From contig NZ_JAPIVK010000011.1 in the NCBI RefSeq assembly GCF_026183675.1, forward strand, positions 1 to 59,889: a DNA stretch of 59,889 bases, in the 5' to 3' direction. The stretch is from Microbulbifer halophilus. GTDB lineage: Bacteria; Pseudomonadota; Gammaproteobacteria; Pseudomonadales; Cellvibrionaceae. A program made the translations under genes and the position numbers. Below are positions 15,688-24,429 of the stretch, one piece after another. Position 1 is the stretch's first letter; each line of letters opens with the position of its first letter. The notes under the pieces were generated by a model, which saw nothing but the letters and a program-made list of their open reading frames with translations, searched no databases and was not told the DNA's origin.

Positions 15688-18600
15688 ATGTTGACCGAGA
15701 AACCTGTGTCCGATCGATCGTTCAAGCGGGCCTTCGCCCGCACGGCACTCGCAACGGGTGTCGCCGCCTGCAGCCTCGCGGGCACCGCCGGCGCCGCAGC
15801 GCAGGAGCAGCAGTCGGGCGCCATGGAGGAGGTGGTGGTCCAGGGGATCCGCCTGTCCCAGGAGACCGCCATCAGTACCAAGCGCAATGCGGATTCGATC
15901 GTCGATTCCATCGTCGCCGAGGATATCGGCAAACTGCCGGACGCGACCATTTCCGATTCGCTGCAGCGTATCACCGGTATCCAGATTCGCCGCTCGGCGG
16001 GCGAGGGCAGCGCGATCAATGTCCGGGGTATGCCGCAGGTGCTGACCACGCTGAACGGGGAATCCTATCTGGGGGCCGGTTCCGTCACCACGGTGCAGCC
16101 GAATTTCAACGACATTCCCGCGCCGCTGTTTGCCGGTGCCGATGTGCACAAATCGCCCACTGCTTCCCATCTGTCCGGCGGTATCACCGGCGTGGTCGAC
16201 CTGCGCACCCACCGGCCGATGAATTTCGATCGCGGAGTCACCACGTCGCTCAGCCTCGAGGGTCAGACCGGCCGCGATTCGCAGGAGAGCGACAGCGCAT
16301 TGTCCGGCCTGCTGGCCTGGCGCGGCGAGCGGGTGGGGGCGCTGCTGTCGGCATCGCTGTCGAATGTGAACCTGGCGAATTATTACATGGGGCTTGCCGG
16401 TGGAGGCTCCCATGCCGGCTGGTCCGGCATGCCGTCGGAAGCGGGCGACTGGGGTCGCGACGTCAATGGCGACGGCGACACGGACGACAGCTATATCGCC
16501 TACCAGGGACATACCGCCTACAACCAGTTCACCGAGCGCGAGCGTTTCGGTCTGAACGGTTCGCTACAGGTGGGCCTGGGGGCGGGCCTGGACCTGGTGA
16601 TGGATTATTTCTACACCGATATGGACGAATACGACCGCCGCGCCGGTATTTCCATTTCCGACAAGTGGCAGCAGTGGAATTGGGCCACGCCGCAGGTTTC
16701 CTCCCCGGGAACCGATACCATCAATACAGTGCAGGTCTACGAGGCCAACGGCCGCCGCCTGAAATCCTATTCGGAAATGCGCGGCACGGAATCCGGATCC
16801 AGCAACGTGAACGTCGAGCTGGACTACGACAACGGCGGCGCCTTTACCGGCAGCGCGCGCCTGGTTTACGGCGAGGCGGAGCAGAGCAAGCTGAACAGCT
16901 ATGTGGATGTGGATATGGCCGATGGCAGCCAGTGGGGCGTCGATATGCCCCACTACCCGGGCGGTCCCCGGGCCAGCAACCCGGGTGGCTATGCCGATCC
17001 CTTCCAGTCCCTGGTGATCGACTACCGGGGGAATGCGCCCCGCTGGAGCGGCGTGCCGGGTCTCGTCGACAATCTCGACGGCTACGCCATCGGCGCCCTG
17101 TCTTCGGAAAACAACTACGATCGCGAAGGGGACCTGACGGTAACCCGTTTCGACGGCACCTACGAGTTGGCGGGCGACAACTTTTTCCAGTCGCTGGATG
17201 CCGGCCTGCGCTATTCGGACCGCAATGCGGAGAACGAGCAGTACCATATGCTGGCGCCGATCGCCGACGAGGGTTGCCTGGTGCGCTGGAAGGCGACCGA
17301 TGTAGTGCTGAATGGCAGCGCCTGTTCCGCGGGCGACGGCAACGGCAACTACTACACCGCCGGCCGGCCGATTCCGCTGTCGGCTTTCGGCGACGACGTG
17401 CAGTGGGTGACCGACTTCGGCGGGGTCAGCGGCATTCCCGGCGTCTATGCGCTGGACCCGTCCGCGATGGACGATGTGCTTTCCTTCCAGAATTCCCTCT
17501 ACCCGGACAATCGCCGCGGTGTGGTGCCGGGCCAGAGTTACGCCGTCAACCTGGAGGAGACCTCCGCCTATTTCCAGGCCAACTTTGCCACCGATATCGG
17601 CGTGGCGGTCAGCGGCAATATCGGCCTGCGTGCGGTGCGCACGGATCTGGAAGTAACCCAGCGCGTGGTGGGATCGGCCCGCGATTACGGCGCGCCGGAA
17701 GTGGACGAGGGCCCGCTGGTAACCGAGCGCTCCTACACCGATATGCTGCCGAGCCTGAACCTGGCCTTCGATCTGCGCGAGGACCTGAAGCTGCGCGCCG
17801 CCTATGCCAAGACCATGTCGCCACTGAACCTGGAGCAGTGGGGCGGCGGCCTGTCACCCTCCTACGCCCTCAGTTCCGAAACCGGTATTTTTGAGGTGAT
17901 CGGAGCCAACTCCAACGGCAACCCGGAACTGGATCCGTGGCGGGCGGACAACTTCGACCTGTCCATGGAGTGGTACAACGGCGATTCCGGCATGGTGAGC
18001 GTGGGCCTGTTCCTGGTGGAGGTGGAAAGCTTTATCGAGAGTGGCTCCATTGCCATGGAACTGCCGGACCAGGATGGCGTGGTGCGCCGCACCACCGATG
18101 TACAGACGAATGTGCAGGGCGACGGCGGCGAGCTCAGCGGTATCGAGGTGGCGGCCAAGCAGGCGTTCGACTTCCTGCCGGGTAACTGGGGTAATCTCGG
18201 TGTCGATGCCAACTTCACCTGGTCTCCCAGCGATTCCGGCAATGAAGATCTCGATGGCGAGGATCTGCCGTTTATCGACAACTCCGAGCGGCTGGCCAAC
18301 TTTGTCGGCTGGTACCAGGGGGAGCGGTTGCAGGCGCGCATTGCCTACAACTACCGCAGTGAACGGGTGGTGGCTTTCAACCAGGTGTGGGGCACCGAGG
18401 GCCTGACCCTGATGCAGGAGCCCACCCGCTATGTGGATGCCTCGTTGAGCTACGACGTGACCGATGACGTCACTGTCTATGTCAACGGCTCCAATCTCAC
18501 GGGGGAGACAGAGGAGTACTACCTCCAGTGGGAAAATCAGAAGGCGTGGCAGAGCGTCTATGAACCCCGCTATACCCTGGGCGTTCGCGCGCGCCTCTGA
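15688..18600 (+). CDS. TonB-dependent receptor for manno-oligosaccharides
   Basis: 970 residues. Residues 1-39 are a signal peptide of the long type common in these receptors, ending GTAGAAAQ. A TonB box-like region (MEEVVVQGIRLS) leads into the plug domain: ADSIVDSIVAEDIGKLPDATIS, LQRITGIQIRRSAGEGSAINVRG-like order, and LSGGITGVVDLRTHRP. The rest is a 22-strand outer-membrane barrel ending TLGVRARL, with a terminal aromatic/hydrophobic pattern. It belongs to the large carbohydrate-linked TonB receptor group of Gammaproteobacteria. LacI-type operators upstream and the alpha-galactosidase gene downstream support galactomannan oligosaccharides as cargo. RBS is GAGGGGAG. Confidence 0.92.
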   Translation: MLTEKPVSDRSFKRAFARTALATGVAACSLAGTAGAAAQEQQSGAMEEVVVQGIRLSQETAISTKRNADSIVDSIVAEDIGKLPDATISDSLQRITGIQIRRSAGEGSAINVRGMPQVLTTLNGESYLGAGSVTTVQPNFNDIPAPLFAGADVHKSPTASHLSGGITGVVDLRTHRPMNFDRGVTTSLSLEGQTGRDSQESDSALSGLLAWRGERVGALLSASLSNVNLANYYMGLAGGGSHAGWSGMPSEAGDWGRDVNGDGDTDDSYIAYQGHTAYNQFTERERFGLNGSLQVGLGAGLDLVMDYFYTDMDEYDRRAGISISDKWQQWNWATPQVSSPGTDTINTVQVYEANGRRLKSYSEMRGTESGSSNVNVELDYDNGGAFTGSARLVYGEAEQSKLNSYVDVDMADGSQWGVDMPHYPGGPRASNPGGYADPFQSLVIDYRGNAPRWSGVPGLVDNLDGYAIGALSSENNYDREGDLTVTRFDGTYELAGDNFFQSLDAGLRYSDRNAENEQYHMLAPIADEGCLVRWKATDVVLNGSACSAGDGNGNYYTAGRPIPLSAFGDDVQWVTDFGGVSGIPGVYALDPSAMDDVLSFQNSLYPDNRRGVVPGQSYAVNLEETSAYFQANFATDIGVAVSGNIGLRAVRTDLEVTQRVVGSARDYGAPEVDEGPLVTERSYTDMLPSLNLAFDLREDLKLRAAYAKTMSPLNLEQWGGGLSPSYALSSETGIFEVIGANSNGNPELDPWRADNFDLSMEWYNGDSGMVSVGLFLVEVESFIESGSIAMELPDQDGVVRRTTDVQTNVQGDGGELSGIEVAAKQAFDFLPGNWGNLGVDANFTWSPSDSGNEDLDGEDLPFIDNSERLANFVGWYQGERLQARIAYNYRSERVVAFNQVWGTEGLTLMQEPTRYVDASLSYDVTDDVTVYVNGSNLTGETEEYYLQWENQKAWQSVYEPRYTLGVRARL

Positions 18601-18654
18601 TTGTGTTGTACGGCCGTGTCGCGCATGGCCGTTCTCTTCTTCCATTATGGATTG

Positions 18655-18681
18655 GCCTCCGGTTCGCCGGAGGCGTTTTTT
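18655..18681 (+). terminator. Rho-independent terminator with TTCG loop
   Basis: Stem GCCTCCGG (18655-18662) and CCGGAGGC (18667-18674), loop TTCG, then GTTTTTT. It lies 55 bases after the TonB receptor stop and before the alpha-galactosidase start, so it may reduce read-through between them. Confidence 0.9.
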
Positions 18682-18731
18682 CGGAAGGTGGAAACTCTCT
18701 CCCGATTCACTCGGAACAAGGTGAAAGTAAA

Positions 18732-19958
18732 ATGTTATTTCTGATAGGCCGGGAAAAAATCCGCGGGTTTTCCGCCATCGGTCTGATGTTGGTCGCAGTG
18801 GCCGTTCACGCGGAAAAATTCCAGGGTGTCGCCGATACACCGCAGATGGGCTGGAACAGCTGGAATCACTTCGGCTGCAATATCGACGAGCAGATCATTC
18901 GCGATATGGCGGATGCGATGGTCGAGAGTGGCATGAAGGATGCCGGTTACGAATACATCAATATCGACGACTGCTGGCACGGCGAACGCGATGAACAGGG
19001 ATTTATCCAGCCGCACGCGGAGCATTTTCCCTCGGGCATGAAAGCGCTGGCGGATTATGTGCACAGCCGGGGATTGAAGCTGGGGATCTATTCCGATGCC
19101 GGCGCCACCACCTGTGCCGGCCGACCCGGCAGCCGCGGTTACGAATACCAGGACGCACTGACCTACGCCCGCTGGGGAATCGACTACCTAAAGTACGACT
19201 GGTGCGATACCGAGAACCTCGACCCCGAGGGGGCCTACACCACCATGCGCGACGCCCTGCACGCCGCCGGGCGCCCGATGCTGTTCAGCATCTGCGAGTG
19301 GGGCGACAACAGGCCCTGGGAGTGGGCGGAAGACATCGGCCATTCCTGGCGTACCACCGGCGATATCTATCCCTGCTGGAACTGCGAACTCGGCCACGGC
19401 TCCTGGTCCTCCTGGGGCGTGCTGCCGATTCTCGATCAGCAGGATGGCCTGCGCCAGCACGCCGGTCCCGGACACTGGAACGATATGGACATGCTCGAGG
19501 TGGGCAACGGCATGAACGCGCAGGAGGATATCGCCCACTTCTCCATCTGGGCCATGCTCACCTCGCCACTGATTGCCGGCAACGACCTGCGCAAGATGAG
19601 CCGGCAGACGCGGGATATCCTCACCAACGAGGCGGTCATTGCGGTGAATCAGGACAGCCTGGGTATCCAGGCGATGAAATTTATCGACGAAGGGGATTTC
19701 GAGGTCTGGGTAAAACCCCTGGAAGAGGGCGACTGGGCCTTCATGTTCCTGAACCGGGCCGACAGTGACATCCGCTATCGATACGACTGGAAGGCGCACC
19801 GGGTGGAGGACGATATCAGCGATCACGCGCTGGATTTCAAGCGCGAGAGCTTTGCCTGGCAGGGCCTGTGGACCGAAGCCAGTGGCGACACCCGCTCGCC
19901 GTCGGAACTCGAAGTCCCGGCGCACGGCGTCAGGCTGTTGCGGCTGACGCCGATGTAA
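18732..19958 (+). CDS. GH27 alpha-galactosidase
   Basis: 408 residues from ATG 18732. Residues 1-27 are a signal peptide (cleavage near VAVHAEK), so it acts in the periplasm or outside. GH27 features in order are TPQMGWNSWNHFGCNI, YINIDDCWHGERDE, LGIYSDAGATTCAG-PGS, the nucleophile motif YLKYDWCDTEN with the Asp near residue 156, and WNDMDMLEVGNGM carrying the acid/base Asp near 250. A beta-sandwich C-terminal domain follows. It removes alpha-1,6-galactose side chains from galactomannan, making the backbone accessible. It is behind a terminator but in line with the TonB receptor gene. Confidence 0.94.
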   Translation: MLFLIGREKIRGFSAIGLMLVAVAVHAEKFQGVADTPQMGWNSWNHFGCNIDEQIIRDMADAMVESGMKDAGYEYINIDDCWHGERDEQGFIQPHAEHFPSGMKALADYVHSRGLKLGIYSDAGATTCAGRPGSRGYEYQDALTYARWGIDYLKYDWCDTENLDPEGAYTTMRDALHAAGRPMLFSICEWGDNRPWEWAEDIGHSWRTTGDIYPCWNCELGHGSWSSWGVLPILDQQDGLRQHAGPGHWNDMDMLEVGNGMNAQEDIAHFSIWAMLTSPLIAGNDLRKMSRQTRDILTNEAVIAVNQDSLGIQAMKFIDEGDFEVWVKPLEEGDWAFMFLNRADSDIRYRYDWKAHRVEDDISDHALDFKRESFAWQGLWTEASGDTRSPSELEVPAHGVRLLRLTPM

Positions 19959-19980
19959 AACCGCATTCCCGCCCCGAACG

Positions 19981-20020
19981 CCCCCCTCTCCCGCCGGGAG
20001 AGGGGCCGGGGGAGAGGGCC
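19981..20020. repeat. CTCTCCCGCCGGGAGAGGGG repeat, partial copy
   Basis: CCCCTCTCCCGCCGGGAGAGGGG followed by CCGGGGGAGAGGG. The same module recurs at 44682-44816 and twice at 59556-59850. The short hairpin just after the alpha-galactosidase stop may also act in termination. Confidence 0.75.
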
Positions 20021-20081
20021 TCGAAGAGCCCGGTGGTATCTACCGGCCCAATACAGGGGGCGGCAAGTCGACCCTGGCGAA

Positions 20082-20846
20082 TCAGCCTCCGGCCGATCGG
20101 CCCCCACCGTGGCAGCAGCTGTAGTCGATCTGCTCACAGGCGTCCGGCCGCCCGTCGGGCGTGAGGTCGAACAGCGTCCACACCGGCTCGACGGTACCCA
20201 GGTGCCGCATATCCTGGCCGGGATCGGCGGGCTCGAATACCAGCTCGGAGGCCCAGTGCAGCCGGATGCGGCCGTCGGGCCAGCGCTTGAACACGGTCAG
20301 GATGGGCACCTGCTGGCCCTTGTCGTCCTCGCCGCGATAGTCGCGCTTGAAGTTGTTGTGCGCGGCCGACAGCAGGCGGAGATGTTTCCATCCCCTGTCG
20401 CGGGCGAATGCCGCCACGCGTTCGATCGGTGCCCCGGCGACTGCGGCCAGGTTGCCGCCGAGGCCCTCGAAATGGGGGATTGTCCCCTCCCACATGTCGA
20501 GCAGTGCCGTGCACGAGGGGCAGGGCCCCTCGGCCAGCGGCAACCGTGACGCCGAACCGGTCGTCGGCCCCGGTCGATCGTCCTGAATATGGCGCGGGAA
20601 CATGAAGTGGTAGAGCATCAGGGTGTCGCCCCCGCGGAACAGCTCCGACAGCTGTACCTGTGTGGTGCGACCGTCCGCGTCGATACCGTCGAACAGGTAG
20701 TCCTCCGGTACCTCGCCGCCCGGCGGCAATGCCCGCAACTCCCCGGCGACGGCCTCCATCTGCCGCCGCAGTTCCACCTCGCGCTTCAGCAGTGCATCGC
20801 GTGCAACCCGGTACTCCGCGGTTTCATTGGGGAAGGTCACACCCAT
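20082..20846 (-). CDS. DUF899 family thioredoxin-fold-like protein
   Basis: 254 residues from ATG 20846, preceded by AGGAGGAAAC, an excellent ribosome binding site. Diagnostic DUF899 stretches are REVELRRQMEAVAGELRALP, LMLYHFMFP, CPSCTALLDMWEGTIPHFE and HLRLLSAAHNNFKRDY, and a histidine/glycine-rich end (YSCCHGGG). The family has a thioredoxin-like fold and no settled function. A CxxC-like CPSC is present near residue 106. It is convergent with the alpha-galactosidase gene and does not look part of the mannan locus. Confidence 0.85.
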   Translation of the reverse strand: MGVTFPNETAEYRVARDALLKREVELRRQMEAVAGELRALPPGGEVPEDYLFDGIDADGRTTQVQLSELFRGGDTLMLYHFMFPRHIQDDRPGPTTGSASRLPLAEGPCPSCTALLDMWEGTIPHFEGLGGNLAAVAGAPIERVAAFARDRGWKHLRLLSAAHNNFKRDYRGEDDKGQQVPILTVFKRWPDGRIRLHWASELVFEPADPGQDMRHLGTVEPVWTLFDLTPDGRPDACEQIDYSCCHGGGRSAGG

Positions 20847-21148
20847 GTTTCCTCCTGATATTCCGGCCATTGGCGGACGCAGGGTTTTGAGCATTCAGGC
20901 TAGCAGAGGGCCGGCAGGGAGGGGTATACAGGTGCGCCACTTTCAGGTTCCCGATAACGGCCGAGTTGGATGAATGGGGCCAGGGGTATCGCCATTTTCT
21001 TGAATACAGAACCCGGAACAAAACGTATGGCCAGTTTCGGCATGGCCGTACATCCGATGTCCATGGCAGAAGTCTCGGCAACCATCTGCTGAAAGAGGCA
21101 ACCGCACTTTCCGGAATGTTATTGTTGCGCCGTTATCTGTTGACCGCG
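20847..21148. other. Intergenic region without recognised content
   Basis: 302 bases hold no convincing gene, repeat or hairpin. Only the ribosome binding site and presumed promoter of the DUF899 gene are expected in the first 100 bases. Confidence 0.5.
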
Positions 21149-21508
21149 CTATTGATATGTCCATTCCCCGGTCTCGTCCACCAGCGTCTTGCCGTTCCGC
21201 TCTACCAGCAGGCGACCGGAGTCAAACACGGTGTAGGTGGTGTTCCCGTTCTTGAATTCGTAGCCGATAAACTGGCAGGGAGTCTCCCGGTCGGCGCACA
21301 TGCGGGAAAGGGTTTTGCCGGTCAGGCGCAACTGGTTGCCGGATTTGTGGGATTTGGAGTGATAGCTGACGTCGTCGCAGGTCACGTAGCCCTCACCGCA
21401 GTTCCGCTGGATCTCGATCGTATAGTTTTCAGTGACCAGTGTATCGGCAACGGCGGGGCTGGCCAGCAGGAAAACAATTGCGGTGAGGAGGATTCTGGAA
21501 CCGGGCAT
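21149..21508 (-). CDS. Small secreted hypothetical protein
   Basis: 119 residues from ATG 21508 with an AGGAGG-type ribosome binding site. Residues 1-21 form a clear signal peptide (LLTAIVFLLASPAVAD). The mature part is polar, with four cysteines (RNCGEGYVTCDD and MCADRETPC), suggesting two disulfides in the periplasm. The end, TVFDSGRLLVERNGKTLVDE, suggests a small beta-sheet domain. I do not recognise the family and no operon partner is present. Confidence 0.65.
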   Translation of the reverse strand: MPGSRILLTAIVFLLASPAVADTLVTENYTIEIQRNCGEGYVTCDDVSYHSKSHKSGNQLRLTGKTLSRMCADRETPCQFIGYEFKNGNTTYTVFDSGRLLVERNGKTLVDETGEWTYQ

Positions 21509-21728
21509 AGGGCCTCCTGGGTATCAATCTGATGGAGTTGTGAGAGGTGGTCAGTATATCAATAACTGTAGCGTCCCAATGCTGGCGGACCAATAGTCGT
21601 CAATGGGGAATCGTGGCAATCCGTTTTATGATATCGGCGCGATGTCATTGGTTTTTCGGGAGTCGTCGATTATTTTTCAATTGGCCTGCAGAGCTCGCGT
21701 ACAGCCTCAGAACAGCAGGCAATGGGCC

Positions 21729-21883
21729 TAATGCCGGTCAGTTAAGCGGCTTGAGGCTTGGAAGGTGAAGCTGGCATTGGGGCGGTCCTGCTACCGGGTG
21801 CAGCCTCTCGCAGGCAGTCTCGCAAGGCTGTACCCGGTATCAGGACCTTTGCCGCGACAGGGCGGCTTAACTGACTGGCATTA
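21729..21883. mobile_element. IS4-type MITE with 11-bp target duplication
   Basis: The ends TAATGCCGGTCAGTTAAGC and its inverted copy GCTTAACTGACTGGCATTA (one mismatch) match the known terminal repeat of IS4 (TAATGCCGATCAGTTAAG). The element is 155 bases long. Exactly outside each end is GGCAATGGGCC (21718-21728 and 21884-21894), an 11-bp direct repeat; IS4 makes 11-13 bp duplications. Inside is a long hairpin (21784-21806 with 21825-21847). No transposase gene is present, so it must move in trans. Confidence 0.85.
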
Positions 21884-21993
21884 GGCAATGGGCCCGGTTG
21901 TATGGGCGCTACGTCTGGATCAGCTCCTATATAGAGAATTAACTATTTATAAACTAGGCTCAGGCTGTCTCGACAAGCAAAGAGGTATCAAGG

Positions 21994-23724
21994 ATGAAAT
22001 CGCTGGTGTCTACGGGGACATTACTGATGGTATCCGCCGCAGTGGTGGCTGGTCCATCGGGTTCACCGCCGGAAAGGCCCGCCCCGCTCTGGAATTGGAG
22101 TGGATTCTATGCCGGTGTACATGGCGGCGGTGGCAGAACGGATATCAATATCGGAAAGATGCCCGGACGGGCCATTTTTGGTGACAGGGTGGAAATGCCC
22201 CTGTTCCTGTTCGGCGGGCAGTTAGGTTACAACTTTCACTTCCGCGAGCGCTGGCTACTGGGCTTGGAGGCAGACGCCGCCTGGGCCTGGTCGGAAGGCA
22301 TGGGCACCTGCGGTGCTTTTGACGGGGATTTTGTCTCCTTCAACTGTCGTGCCGATACCGACAGCGTTGCCACCATTGCCGGGCGCGCCGGCTATTCGCT
22401 GGGTTCCGGAGGCCGCACTCTGGTCTATGCCAAAGCCGGTGCGGCTAGGATCTCCGGTGATCTGGAGATTTACAGCACCAACCAGCGGGACCCCAAGGGC
22501 AGCACTCATAGCGGCCTGTCCCGCTGGGGCTGGACCGTCGGTGCCGGTATAGAGCAGGCCCTGACACCGAACTGGTCGCTGAAGTTTGAGTACAACTATC
22601 TGGATTTCGACGACAAATCCTTCACCACACCGCCGAGCGCTTTCGTCGATCAGGGGCCGGACCCCGATCAACCCGACCAGTCGCAGGTGCAGCTTCGGGA
22701 TGCCCCCCCGCTGAAAGCCGAAGCGCGACAGAAGCAACATCTGTTCAAGGTGGGACTCAACTACCACTTCGGCGATGCATCGCGCCGCGCCCGGCCATCC
22801 GGGCCCGAGCGGGAGAGCGGCTGGGAAGTCGCTGGCGGGGTGCGCTACCTGCGCAGCAGCATAAAAACCCAGTACGACTACCAGGGGCAGGGTCGCGGGG
22901 ATCTGGTTTCGCGGCTGACCTTCGATCACATGCACCTGAATGCCGGCGAGCTATTTGCCCGTGTGGACAGCCCCTGGAACCTGTTTGTGAAAGGTTATGT
23001 GGGGCTCGGCCATATGGACAGCGGCCGGCAAAACGACGAGGATTGGGCAGCGAATGACAACGACTTTGGCTACTCGAATACCATCTCCCGAGCGCAGGGC
23101 AACAGCCGCTACGCCACCGCCGATATCGGCTACAACTTCTTGCGAAGCCCGGAATACAGGGCGGGGCTCTTTGCCGGCTACAGCTATTACGATCTGGAAG
23201 TGGATGCCACCGGTTGCGAGCAGATCGGCAGCAGTGAGGGCGGTTGTACCCCCGACGACGATTTTGCGGTACCCGGCAGATTGATCATCCACAGGCCCGA
23301 CCGGTGGAAGGGCATCCGCCTGGGGGCCGACGGCCAGGTGGCGCTGAACGATTGCCTGACCCTGGGCGGGGAATTCGCCTACCTGACCCGCGTCCACTTC
23401 GATGGCCGGGACCATCACCTGCTGCGACAGACAACCACCTATTTTTACGAGCGGGCGAACAAGGGTGAAGGGGTGCAACTGGAAGCGCGGTTGTCCTACC
23501 GTTTCTCGGAAGCGTTCAGCGCCAGTCTGGGAGCCCGCTACCAGGCGCTGTGGAGCCGGGGTGGCCACCAGCGGGCGGTGGCGTTTACACCGGCGAAGGA
23601 GTTGAAGCCGGGCGATGGAGCCGATCTTCCCGGGGAGTTTGTCATCGACGATCCCACCGGAGAGCGCCATCGGATGGAGAGCCTGGGTGTCTTCCTGGAG
23701 GCGTCCTACGCCTTTGGGCACTGA
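21994..23724 (+). CDS. Outer-membrane protein with two fused beta-barrel regions
   Basis: 576 residues with a signal peptide ending near VVAGPSG. Residues about 33-258 look like an Omp25/Omp31-type small barrel: WNWSGFYAGVHGGGG, GGQLGYNFHF, LGLEADAAWAW, AGRAGYSLG, WTVGAGIEQALTPNWSLKFEYNYLDF and a closing HLFKVGLNYHFG. Residues 275-576 restart with WEVAGGVRYLRSS and continue as alternating strands (GELFARVDSPWNLFVKGYVG, ATADIGYNF, AGLFAGYSYYDL) to the terminal FLEASYAFGH, resembling an omptin-like barrel. Each half ends like an independent barrel, so this is probably a fusion. Function is unknown; no protease residues could be assigned. Confidence 0.75.
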   Translation: MKSLVSTGTLLMVSAAVVAGPSGSPPERPAPLWNWSGFYAGVHGGGGRTDINIGKMPGRAIFGDRVEMPLFLFGGQLGYNFHFRERWLLGLEADAAWAWSEGMGTCGAFDGDFVSFNCRADTDSVATIAGRAGYSLGSGGRTLVYAKAGAARISGDLEIYSTNQRDPKGSTHSGLSRWGWTVGAGIEQALTPNWSLKFEYNYLDFDDKSFTTPPSAFVDQGPDPDQPDQSQVQLRDAPPLKAEARQKQHLFKVGLNYHFGDASRRARPSGPERESGWEVAGGVRYLRSSIKTQYDYQGQGRGDLVSRLTFDHMHLNAGELFARVDSPWNLFVKGYVGLGHMDSGRQNDEDWAANDNDFGYSNTISRAQGNSRYATADIGYNFLRSPEYRAGLFAGYSYYDLEVDATGCEQIGSSEGGCTPDDDFAVPGRLIIHRPDRWKGIRLGADGQVALNDCLTLGGEFAYLTRVHFDGRDHHLLRQTTTYFYERANKGEGVQLEARLSYRFSEAFSASLGARYQALWSRGGHQRAVAFTPAKELKPGDGADLPGEFVIDDPTGERHRMESLGVFLEASYAFGH

Positions 23725-23829
23725 TTCCAGCGCCGGCAAGGGTTGTGCGTTTCGCGCTGACACCACACTAGGCTATTCACAATAGCGTGCCCTCCCCGGC
23801 ACGCCGGGTCTGTGTACTGGAGGTAGCAA

Positions 23830-24243
23830 ATGTTCATATTGGATTGTCGTACCGGGCCCGCGGCGGTATGGAAAGTGGCGAGCTTCCTGGTCCTGTATCA
23901 CCTGGCCGCTGCCGCCTGGGCCTGTGAGGGTGTGGATACGGCGCTCACGGATGCGAGAAAGCAGGAGTACGCCAAGCTGGTCTCCGCGGCGACGGACGGA
24001 AAGGCGGCTCCCGCCACTGTCTCCATCGGCGCCTTCATGAAGAGCGGAGACTGGAGTGCGGTCTACGCCTCCACCCAGATTGCCGACGACGGAGTCTTCT
24101 TCTTTCGCAACGGAAACTTCGAGGACGTCTGGGGTGGTATGGCGGAGGAATCCGAGCGGGGCGAAGTGGTGGCCTGGGCGGAGAAACTCGGCGCGCCGGC
24201 CGGTCTGGCGCGGTGCTTTGCCGACACGGTGATCGGCGACTGA
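23830..24243 (+). CDS. Secreted hypothetical protein
   Basis: 137 residues from ATG 23830 with GGAGGT eight bases upstream. An N-terminal hydrophobic stretch (VASFLVLYHLAAAAWA) looks like a signal peptide, preceded by an unusually long N-region. The mature part is small and acidic (ARKQEYAKLVSAATDGKA, GDWSAVYASTQIADDGVFFF). I do not recognise the family. It lies 105 bases after the double-barrel gene in the same direction and could be co-transcribed. Confidence 0.6.
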   Translation: MFILDCRTGPAAVWKVASFLVLYHLAAAAWACEGVDTALTDARKQEYAKLVSAATDGKAAPATVSIGAFMKSGDWSAVYASTQIADDGVFFFRNGNFEDVWGGMAEESERGEVVAWAEKLGAPAGLARCFADTVIGD

Positions 24244-24283
24244 AGGGGCACGCCCGAATGGCGCTGACCTGACTGAGCTATGA

Positions 24284-24359
24284 GAGGATGGGCAAAGCGA
24301 AGCGTGCCCATCAAAACCGCGGATGATGGGCACGTCGCTACGCTTCTTTGCCCATCCTC
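24284..24359. repeat. REP-like inverted repeat between convergent genes
   Basis: GAGGATGGGCAAAGCGAAGC plus GTGCCCATC (24284-24312) is inverted at 24325-24359, with a six-base insertion in one arm. It falls between convergent genes and may terminate both transcripts. Confidence 0.75.
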
Positions 24360-24429
24360 CGCGAGGTGGCCACGCTTTAAGTCAGTGCCCCACATCCGGC
24401 AGTCCGCCGGGTGCAACGACCGGGTGTCA

